From NCBI GenBank assembly GCA_937952135.1, contig CALFYL010000044.1, positions 1 through 12,227 on the forward strand: a stretch of DNA of 12,227 nucleotides. Direction: 5' to 3'. This DNA is from an uncultured Planctomycetia bacterium (GTDB lineage Bacteria; Planctomycetota; UBA1135; GCA-002686595). The notes beneath the pieces are model-generated. The model did no database searches, had not been told where the DNA came from, and saw only the letters and a list, made by a program, of their open reading frames with translations. Each line of letters starts with the position of its first letter. Position 1 is the stretch's first letter. The position numbers and the translations under genes are program-made. Below, one piece after another: positions 7,409 through 12,227 of the stretch.

Positions 7409-8485
7409 ATGCCTCGAATGGCGACCGACGTTGGAGCGTTCGCGTCGAGCCTGATCGACGCGTCGCGGCGCGCGTGGGCGAGCAACTGCACTTGGCGCAT
7501 GGGCGAGACGCGGCCCGCGCTCGCGGGCGTGCCGAACTCGTCGAGCACGAGCAGTTGGCTCGGGCACTTCGACAACTTGCTCCAGCACCTGTCCGCCGCG
7601 CTGGCCTTCGACGCGCCCGAGCTGTTCACGAGCCAGGTTGCCTGGCTGCGGGTCGCGTTCGAGTCGCACGGCCTGAGCGTCGCTTCGTTGGCGGCGAGCC
7701 TGGAGTGCGTGCGCGACGAGTTGCGCGAGAGCCTGCCGGCGAAAGTCGCGGGCGAAGTCGTGAAGCTCGTCGAAGGCGCGCAGGCGTCGCTCGATCGGCC
7801 GCTCGCGAACGGAGCGGGCCTCCTGGCGGGAAGCGACGCGACCACGGCGCTCGCGCGTGAGTACTTGATGGCGGCGCTCGAAGGCCGGCGCGAGGACGCG
7901 ATCCGCATGGCGCTGGCGGCGCTCGACGACGGAATGACCCTCGACGAGCTCTCGTGCAGCGTGCTCGCCCGCGTGCAGGCCGAGTTGGGCACGATGTGGC
8001 ACCGCTCGCAGATGTCGGTCGTGGAAGAGCACCTCGTCTCGCGCACGACGGAAGCCGTGCTCACGCGGCTCCACGCGCGCCTGCCTTCCTCGCCGTCGAA
8101 CGGAAGGCGCGTGCTGGTCACCAGCGTCGACGGCGACATGCACGACATCGGCCTGCGCGTGGTCGCCAACCACTTCGAAATGGCGGGCTGGTCGCCGGTC
8201 TACCTCGGCGCGAGCACGCCGCCCGCCGAAGTCGTGATGGCGGCGGCGGAGTTCGAGGTGCAGCTCCTCGCCGTCGGCGCGACGCTCGTCACGCAGCTGC
8301 GAAGCGCCGCGGAGCTCGTCAAAATGCTGCGTGCCGACGTGCGCACGCAGGCGACCCCGGTGATCTTCGGCGGCCGGCCGTTCGAGCTCGCGCCGAACCT
8401 GTGGAAGGCCCTCGGCGCCGATGGATCCGCTTCGAGCGCCGCGGAAGCCGTCGCGCTCGGCGCGCGGCTCGTGCAACGCACGTAG
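7409..8485 (+). CDS. Cobalamin-binding sensor protein, CarH-like photoreceptor module without MerR domain (358 aa)
   Basis: Residues about 145-225 match the B12-binding cap: YLMAALEGRREDAIRMALAAL, then LGTMWHRSQMSVVEEHLVS. Residues about 232-355 are the Rossmann-like B12-binding domain with DMHDIG (243-248, lower-ligand His H245), the loop VYLGASTPPAEVV, and VIFGGRPF. The spacing W197-H198-(8)-E207-H208 equals that of W131, H132, E141 and H142 in Thermus CarH, where these residues sit over adenosylcobalamin or form the light-state bis-His bond. This favours a B12 photoreceptor over a methyl-transfer corrinoid protein. CarH has an N-terminal MerR helix-turn-helix; here residues 1-145 are an unrecognised, mostly helical region with no such motif. 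It may act by protein contact. Start: ATG 7409 has GGAGG 12 bases upstream; ATG 7418 is an alternative if the transcript is leaderless. Confidence 0.85.
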   Translation: MPRMATDVGAFASSLIDASRRAWASNCTWRMGETRPALAGVPNSSSTSSWLGHFDNLLQHLSAALAFDAPELFTSQVAWLRVAFESHGLSVASLAASLECVRDELRESLPAKVAGEVVKLVEGAQASLDRPLANGAGLLAGSDATTALAREYLMAALEGRREDAIRMALAALDDGMTLDELSCSVLARVQAELGTMWHRSQMSVVEEHLVSRTTEAVLTRLHARLPSSPSNGRRVLVTSVDGDMHDIGLRVVANHFEMAGWSPVYLGASTPPAEVVMAAAEFEVQLLAVGATLVTQLRSAAELVKMLRADVRTQATPVIFGGRPFELAPNLWKALGADGSASSAAEAVALGARLVQRT

Positions 8486-8505
8486 AGCCGCGGCGCGCGC
8501 GCTCT
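8484..8505. terminator. Bidirectional hairpin between convergent stop codons
   Basis: AGAGC at 8484-8488 pairs with GCTCT at 8501-8505, and inside it GCG at 8490-8492 pairs with CGC at 8498-8500, with one bulged C at 8489 and a five-base loop. The stem takes in the last two bases of the TAG of the cobalamin sensor (8483-8485) and the last stop-codon base of the gene on the other strand (8505). It lies in the only gap between these convergent genes, so it is the likely terminator for both. There is no T-tract. Confidence 0.4.
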
Positions 8506-9011
8506 CAGTCGTTGAAGTCGTAGATGTACGACAGGCGCGTCTTGTTGACGATCACGTACGGCATCTTCGCGAGCAGCTTGAGGTCCGAGTCCTCCTTCGC
8601 GTTGAAGCCGCGCAGCGACGGGTTCTTGAGCACGAAGAAGCGCCGCGTCATGCGGTCGTCGCACTCGTAGGCGCCGGGCCGGCACTCGCCGCCCACCTCG
8701 ACGTTCAGGTGGCCCGTGAAGAACACGCGCACCTTGTTGGTCTTCTGGTCCCGGAACAGCTGCTGCTGCTGGAGGTCGCTCGCCTGGTCGAGGAACTCGT
8801 GGGCGAGCAGGATCTCGTCCATGTTCACGTGCAGGAGCGGCGTCTGGATCCGGTCGCACGTGTTGAGGTCCACGAGCGTCGCGTTGCGGATCTTGATGAA
8901 GTAGCGCCGGTGCTCGTCGAGCAGGGTCGACAGGCGCGCGTACTTGCGCTCGACCTCGCCCTTGATGAGGAACGAATCGGTCAAGAACAGGTCGGAGACG
9001 ATCGTGATCAT
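8505..9011 (-). CDS. Conserved-looking protein of unknown function coupled to folC (168 aa)
   Basis: The ATG at 9011 overlaps the folC stop by four bases (ATGA). The protein starts MITIVSDLFLTDS. A longer upstream reading has the Arg-rich composition of a shadow frame and was rejected. There is no signal peptide or membrane helix, so it is probably cytoplasmic. Residues about 15-75 alternate beta-like and helical stretches (RLSTLLDEHRRYFIKIRNAT, then LLHVNMDEILLAHEFLD). A Gln run at 81-84 is followed by a beta-like segment KVRVFFTGHLNVEVGG and a basic stretch DRMTRRFFVLKNPSLRG. Two cysteines (C110, C117) might form a pair. I do not recognise the family. Codon use is like its neighbours, so recent transfer is unlikely. 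Coupling to folC suggests co-expression but does not prove a role in folate metabolism. Confidence 0.8.
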   Translation of the reverse strand: MITIVSDLFLTDSFLIKGEVERKYARLSTLLDEHRRYFIKIRNATLVDLNTCDRIQTPLLHVNMDEILLAHEFLDQASDLQQQQLFRDQKTNKVRVFFTGHLNVEVGGECRPGAYECDDRMTRRFFVLKNPSLRGFNAKEDSDLKLLAKMPYVIVNKTRLSYIYDFND

Positions 9012-10291
9012 GCCGGCTTGTGGAGCTGCTTCAGGTGAGGTCGTACGGCGCCGGCGAGGTGGAGCGAACCGACGACCAGGACCCAGCCGGCGGTTGCAAG
9101 CTCGATCGCCCGATCGACGGCCGCCCGCGGCGGTACGAGGACCTCGTACCTCGCCCCGCTGGCCTCCATCGCGGCCCCGAGTTCCTCGGCGGTGCGGTGA
9201 AGCGCGGAGCCCACGGACGTGCAAAGCACTCTTTCGGCCCGCGCGGCGACGGTCTTGAGGATCGCGGGAAGGTCCTTGTCACGGGCGAGACCCACGACCG
9301 CCACCAGCGGTTTTGCGGCCAGGAGGGGGTCGTTTTCGAGCTCCCGGAGCAGCGCGGCGACGCTTCCGGGCGTGTGGGCGCCGTCCAGGACCACGGCGCG
9401 GCCCCCGATCGTGAAGCGCTCGCAGCGGGCGGGCAGGCGGGCGGCGGCGGCGATTTCGTCGCTGAGCAGCGCGGCGCCGACGGGTGTTCCCGTCGCCGTG
9501 CGCACGCCTCGGCGGCCGAGCTCGTCGAGCACGAGCTCGGCCAGGTCGCGGTTCGCGCGCGCGATCGAAGTCGGCGGCGCAGCCCCGGCCCAGCTCGGCC
9601 GGACCACGCGGCACTCGAGCTCGCGTGCGCGCGCGGCGACCACGGCCCCGGCTTCGTCGCCCTCGGCCAGCGAGGTCACGAGGGTCGAGCCGCGTTTCAG
9701 GATGCCGGCCTTCTCGCTCGCGATCTTCGCGCGCGTGTCGCCGAGCACTTGGGTGTGTTCGAGCTCGACGTTCGTGATCGCGCAGACTTCGCCGCGCAGC
9801 ACGTTCGTCGAATCGAGCCGGCCGCCGAGGCCGACTTCGGCTACGAGCCATTCGACGCGTGCTTCGCCGAAGCACCACAGCGCGGCCGCGGTCACGACAT
9901 CGAACCACGTCGGATCGATCCGCGGGTCGGCGGCGACGACCTGCTCGCGCGCCGCGAGCGCTCGTTCGAGTCCTTCGGCGAGCGAGTCGTCCTCGATCTC
10001 GCGCCCGTCGATCGCGACGCGTTCGTTGAGCCGCTCGACGTGCGGCGACGCGTAGCGCCCGACGCGCAGGCCGGCGGCGCGCAGGCCGGCGGCGACGAGC
10101 GACGAAGTCGAGCCCTTGCCCTTGCTGCCCGTGACGTGCACGACGCGCAGGCCGCGCTCGGGCGAGCCGAGGCGCTCGAGCAGCGCGCGCGCGGGGTCGG
10201 TCGACACGCGCATCGCGGCGCGCTGGCGGCGTTCCCAATCGACGAGCGCGTCGAGGCGCGCGGAGACGGCGGCGAGACGCGGCGAAGTCAC
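9008..10291 (-). CDS. folC: Folylpolyglutamate synthase / dihydrofolate synthase family Mur ligase (427 aa)
   Basis: The enzyme adds glutamate to (dihydro)folate or makes dihydrofolate from dihydropteroate, using ATP, in the cytoplasm. Family marks in order: P-loop VTGSKGKGSTSS (53-64), YASPHVERLNERV (80-92), AEVGLGGRLDSTN (151-163), TNVELEHTQVLG (173-184), SEKAGIL (192-198; K194 is the lysine expected to be carbamylated), and DGAHTPGS (303-310), followed by the C-terminal ligase domain. The length is typical of FolC. The P-loop reads SK where most have TN, and HTP replaces the common HNP, so substrate preference could differ. The start is GTG at 10291 with no clear ribosome site; ATG at codon 27 is possible, but residues 10-26 (SARLDALVDWE) fit the usual N-terminal helix. 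It is followed by the coupled 168-residue gene and is divergent from the Nudix gene. Confidence 0.88.
   Translation of the reverse strand: MTSPRLAAVSARLDALVDWERRQRAAMRVSTDPARALLERLGSPERGLRVVHVTGSKGKGSTSSLVAAGLRAAGLRVGRYASPHVERLNERVAIDGREIEDDSLAEGLERALAAREQVVAADPRIDPTWFDVVTAAALWCFGEARVEWLVAEVGLGGRLDSTNVLRGEVCAITNVELEHTQVLGDTRAKIASEKAGILKRGSTLVTSLAEGDEAGAVVAARARELECRVVRPSWAGAAPPTSIARANRDLAELVLDELGRRGVRTATGTPVGAALLSDEIAAAARLPARCERFTIGGRAVVLDGAHTPGSVAALLRELENDPLLAAKPLVAVVGLARDKDLPAILKTVAARAERVLCTSVGSALHRTAEELGAAMEASGARYEVLVPPRAAVDRAIELATAGWVLVVGSLHLAGAVRPHLKQLHKPA
10064..10093. repeat. Perfect 15-bp tandem duplication inside folC
   Basis: The unit GCGCAGGCCGGCGGC occurs twice without a gap (10064-10078 and 10079-10093). 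On the minus strand it codes AAGLR repeated, in the helix before RYASPH. The spacing between the P-loop and the SPH motif is that of ordinary FolC proteins, so this is a low-complexity stretch in a normal helix and not an insertion. In principle it could slip by one unit. Confidence 0.7.
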
Positions 10292-10303
10292 GTGGAGCTC
10301 AGG

Positions 10304-10317
10304 CCGCGGGCCCGCGG
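10304..10317. repeat. Perfect 14-bp palindrome just upstream of folC
   Basis: CCGCGGGCCCGCGG is a perfect palindrome 12 bases upstream of the folC GTG start and about 134 bases upstream of the Nudix start, in their shared divergent control region. It could be an operator or a hairpin near the folC ribosome site. GC-only palindromes also arise by chance in DNA this rich in GC. Confidence 0.35.
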
Positions 10318-10345
10318 ACGGATGGAATTCGCAACTTGACCACAG

Positions 10346-10354
10346 TGCTAGGAT
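10346..10354 (+). promoter_or_regulatory. Possible extended -10 promoter for the Nudix gene
   Basis: TGCTAGGAT resembles an extended -10 element (TGnTANNNT) and would start a transcript near 10361, about 90 bases before the Nudix ATG. A TTGACC at 10336-10341 is too close to be its -35 box. The implied leader holds GGGAGGAG directly before an ATG at 10393 that is out of frame with the Nudix gene, and a CCCC-GTC-GGGG hairpin at about 10415-10425. Confidence 0.3.
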
Positions 10355-10450
10355 CGCTCGAGCCGATGCAATCGGCTGCCGAGAGGGAGGAGATGCCCGA
10401 CCGGAGCCCCCGAGCCCCGTCGGGGTCGCTCCAAAACCCGTTGCTCAGCC

Positions 10451-10870
10451 ATGGTCGATCTCGTCCACCGTGTGAAGGTCTTCGTCTATCGCTACCGCGA
10501 GAGCGCACCAGACTACCTGCTGCTGCGGAGCGTCGGCCACGAGAGCTTCTGGGGTCCGATCCAAGGTCCGATCGGCTTCGGCGAGCAGCTCGACAGCGCG
10601 ATCCGGCGCGAGGTGATGGACGACATCGGTCTGTCCCGGCCGATGGACCTGCTCGACCTCCACCTGCCCGGTCGCTGGATCGTCGGCGACGAAGAAATCA
10701 TCGAGTGGGCGTTCGGTTTTCGAACTCTTCCCCAGCAGGGCGAGCTGCGGCTTTCGGATCGCTGGGCGGCCTTTCGTTGGGCCCAATTCAGCGAGGCCTA
10801 TCCCTCGCTGGAGCTCGACGCCGATCGCGCGACGCTGCTGCGGCTGCATTCGATGCTGCACAACGTGTGA
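10451..10870 (+). CDS. Nudix hydrolase-family protein with altered Nudix box (139 aa)
   Basis: Nudix proteins hydrolyse nucleoside diphosphates linked to another group. The box lies at residues 39-61, GPIGFGEQLDSAIRR followed by EVMDDIGL, and fits GX5EX7REUXEEXGU in spacing. The two glutamates of the EE pair are aspartates (D57, D58), while R53, E54 and G60 are kept. The protein starts with the usual first strand HRVKVFVYRYR (6-16) and later has DEEIIEWAFGFR and RWAAFRWAQFSEA, as in single-domain, MutT/NTPase-like Nudix proteins. Length is normal, there is no signal peptide, and it should be cytoplasmic. Asp can bind metal, so activity may be retained but altered; the substrate is unknown. 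The ATG at 10451 has no Shine-Dalgarno sequence. A strong one (GGGAGGAG) lies before an ATG at 10393, which is one base out of frame. Confidence 0.82.
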   Translation: MVDLVHRVKVFVYRYRESAPDYLLLRSVGHESFWGPIQGPIGFGEQLDSAIRREVMDDIGLSRPMDLLDLHLPGRWIVGDEEIIEWAFGFRTLPQQGELRLSDRWAAFRWAQFSEAYPSLELDADRATLLRLHSMLHNV

Positions 10871-10872
10871 GC

Positions 10873-10888
10873 CGACGCTGAGGCGTCG
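10873..10888 (+). terminator. Small hairpin after the Nudix gene
   Basis: CGACGC at 10873-10878 pairs with GCGTCG at 10883-10888 around a TGAG tetraloop, starting two bases after the Nudix stop. The stem is six base pairs and is followed by TGGTTGG rather than a T-run. It may be a weak terminator between the Nudix gene and the downstream same-strand gene. Confidence 0.35.
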
Positions 10889-10988
10889 TGGTTGGAGCAG
10901 GTTGCCGCGACGGCCGCGGTAACTGGCCCGCGAGCGGAGGATACTCGGCTGGCAGCGGTGCGACCCAGAGTGGCGGAACGGGTCGGTC

Positions 10989-11002
10989 GCGCAGCGCTGC
11001 GC
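10989..11002. repeat. Perfect 14-bp palindrome upstream of the beta-helix gene
   Basis: GCGCAGCGCTGCGC is a perfect palindrome 42 bases before the GTG start of the secreted beta-helix gene. It may be an operator or a leader hairpin. The rest of the 174-base gap at 10871-11044 shows no gene and no clear -35/-10 pair. Confidence 0.3.
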
Positions 11003-11044
11003 TGACAGTGGTCGGCGCAAACCTTCTTCCATCCGAGGACCTTC

Positions 11045-12227
11045 GTGAAGACTCGACTCCTGCATCGGACCCTTTCCCTTTCGATCGTCTCGCTGCTCGC
11101 GGGCAACGCTTCCGCCAGCGACTGGTACGTCGACGCCGTCAACGGCAGCAACAGCAACGACGGCACGAGCCCGGCTACCGCCTGGCTCACGATCGGCCAC
11201 GCCGTCGCCCAAGTGCCCGCGGGCTCGGAACGCATCTTCATTGCGGCCGGCACCTACGGTCCGGGGATCGGAGAAGTGTTCCCCATCGCGCTGAAGCCCG
11301 GGCACCAGCTCATCGGCGCGCCGGGCGAGCCGCGCCCGATCGTCACCGCGAACAACGCGGCCAACTCGCTGCTCTTCCGCCTCGAGTCGACGGCGGCCCA
11401 GCCGCTGCAGTTCGGCCCCGACACGCGCATGGAGCACCTCGAGTTGCGGCGCGCGGCGCAGGGCATCGAGCTCGTCGCAGAAGCGGGCGAAGTGAGCCCG
11501 ACGTTCGTCGACCTGCGCGTCGAACGCATGGCCTTCGACGGACTCGTGATCCGCGGCCAAGGCGGAATGTGCGAGCCGACCCTCGAACGCGTGGAGATCG
11601 GAACCGCCGATCCGGCGAGCGGTTCCCACTGCGTGGTCGCACAGGGCTCGGCCGCACCTGGAATCAAGCTGCGCGCGAGCGAGTGCAGCTTCCGCGAAAC
11701 GGGCGGGCTCGGCGTGTTCCTCGGCGGCGATGTCGACGCGCGCTTCGAGCGTTGCGTGTTCGACGGGCTTGGCAGCCCCGCCATCAGTCTGAGCGCCGGT
11801 GTGGCTCAGACGATGCGTGTGGCTTGCGTCGACACCGCGATCACGTACAGCGCCGAGCCGCTCAATTGCAGCAACGTGTTCGGGGCGATCGAGGCGACCT
11901 TCCTTCGCTGCACCGTGGCCAGCTCCGGATCGTTCGTCGCCTTTGGCCAAGCGGCCACCGGAACCATCGACTGGAGTTTCGACTCGTGCATCCTGGTGAC
12001 CGACGGACCGTTGTCGGACCCCTTCTTCGCCAACCCGACCATCCACGCGACCCGCTCGCTGATCGGCGACGGAAGCTTCGACGGGATCAACGGTTGCTTC
12101 TCGGGCGATCCGGGCTTCCGCGACGGGCTCGACGGCGACTTCCGGTTGCGCTGGGGCAGCCCGTGCATCGATGCGGCGTTCGTGGATGCACCGGCGGGCA
12201 CGCGCGATCTCGTCGGAGCTCCGCGCG
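11045..12227 (+). CDS. Secreted right-handed beta-helix protein, DUF1565-like (partial, at least 394 aa)
   Basis: GTG at 11045 is preceded by GAGGA (11035-11039) at good spacing and opens a signal peptide: KTRLLHR, hydrophobic residues, likely cleavage after ASA at residue 24. The mature start SDWYVDAVNGSNSNDGTSP followed by ATAWLTIGHAVAQVPAG is the typical DUF1565 opening of exported parallel beta-helix proteins. Irregular strand-turn repeats follow, with recurring patterns such as MEHLELRRAAQGIEL, FVDLRVERMAFDGLVI and FERCVFDGLGSPAISL. Near the window end, GSPCIDAAFV (about 371-380) and TRDLVGAPR resemble the closing motif of such proteins (SPCID ... D..G.PR). Several spaced cysteines suggest disulfides and an extracellular location. 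The frame is still open at the last base. Role could be polysaccharide binding or surface structure; no enzyme residues were identified. Confidence 0.82.
   Translation, partial: MKTRLLHRTLSLSIVSLLAGNASASDWYVDAVNGSNSNDGTSPATAWLTIGHAVAQVPAGSERIFIAAGTYGPGIGEVFPIALKPGHQLIGAPGEPRPIVTANNAANSLLFRLESTAAQPLQFGPDTRMEHLELRRAAQGIELVAEAGEVSPTFVDLRVERMAFDGLVIRGQGGMCEPTLERVEIGTADPASGSHCVVAQGSAAPGIKLRASECSFRETGGLGVFLGGDVDARFERCVFDGLGSPAISLSAGVAQTMRVACVDTAITYSAEPLNCSNVFGAIEATFLRCTVASSGSFVAFGQAATGTIDWSFDSCILVTDGPLSDPFFANPTIHATRSLIGDGSFDGINGCFSGDPGFRDGLDGDFRLRWGSPCIDAAFVDAPAGTRDLVGAPR

Noticed and set aside
7409..8485. A methanol/methylamine-type corrinoid protein or methionine synthase fragment
   Set aside because: The W-H ... 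E-H spacing matches CarH-type sensors, no methyltransferase gene is adjacent, and the N-terminus does not match the usual corrinoid-protein start.
9012..9224. A 71-residue N-terminal extension of the 168-residue protein
   Set aside because: It lies within folC and has shadow composition; the ATG at 9011 with an ATGA overlap is a better start.
10064..10093. The tandem duplication in folC as an insertion mutation
   Set aside because: The distance between the P-loop and SPH motif is normal for FolC, so the repeat is part of the ordinary helix.
10445..12046. A 533-codon open frame on the minus strand across the Nudix and beta-helix genes
   Set aside because: It is low in recognisable motifs and rich in Arg/Ala/His, whereas the plus strand gives a Nudix box and a signal peptide with DUF1565-like start. 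It is a shadow frame.

Overview
The window is about 12 kb of very GC-rich bacterial DNA with strong third-position G/C in every real gene. Gene content suggests a member of the Planctomycetota: a sigma factor operon ending in a secreted CHAT-domain protein, a giant LamG/PQQ-dehydrogenase/PKD exoprotein with a Cys-rich C-terminal domain containing WFRDP, and a DUF1565-type beta-helix exoprotein. This placement rests on family recall and gene style, not on a marker gene; a myxobacterial relative is the main alternative. No RNA genes, insertion sequences, CRISPR arrays or other mobile elements were seen.

Layout. (1) Positions 3-83 (+): the last 26 codons of an unidentified gene. (2) Positions 136-3955 (-): a tightly coupled three-gene operon, read from right to left: ECF-like sigma factor, single-pass membrane protein in the position of an anti-sigma factor, and CHAT/TPR protein with signal peptide and C-terminal anchor. 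Both junctions are 4-base ATGA overlaps. (3) Positions 4151-7201 (-): a 1016-residue secreted protein with LamG, glucose/sorbosone dehydrogenase and PKD regions, followed by a strong terminator at 4083-4150. (4) Positions 7409-8485 (+), divergent from it: a cobalamin-binding sensor with CarH-like light-sensing residues but no MerR DNA-binding domain. (5) Positions 8505-10291 (-): folC (folylpolyglutamate/dihydrofolate synthase family) ATGA-coupled to an unidentified 168-residue protein. (6) Positions 10451-10870 (+): a Nudix protein with DD in place of the catalytic EE. (7) Positions 11045 to the window end (+): a secreted beta-helix protein, cut by the window edge.

How the genes may work together. 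The operon at 136-3955 is the best candidate for a little-described system. A cytoplasmic sigma factor, a membrane protein bridging cytoplasm and periplasm, and a periplasm-facing His/Cys CHAT domain would together make a plausible proteolysis-controlled signalling route; this is inference from order, coupling and topology. The CarH-like sensor is a second candidate signalling protein, with output unknown. The two exoproteins look like surface or secreted carbohydrate-handling or adhesive proteins. folC is a housekeeping gene. Both convergent gene pairs share a hairpin lying across their stop codons, probably acting as compact bidirectional terminators.
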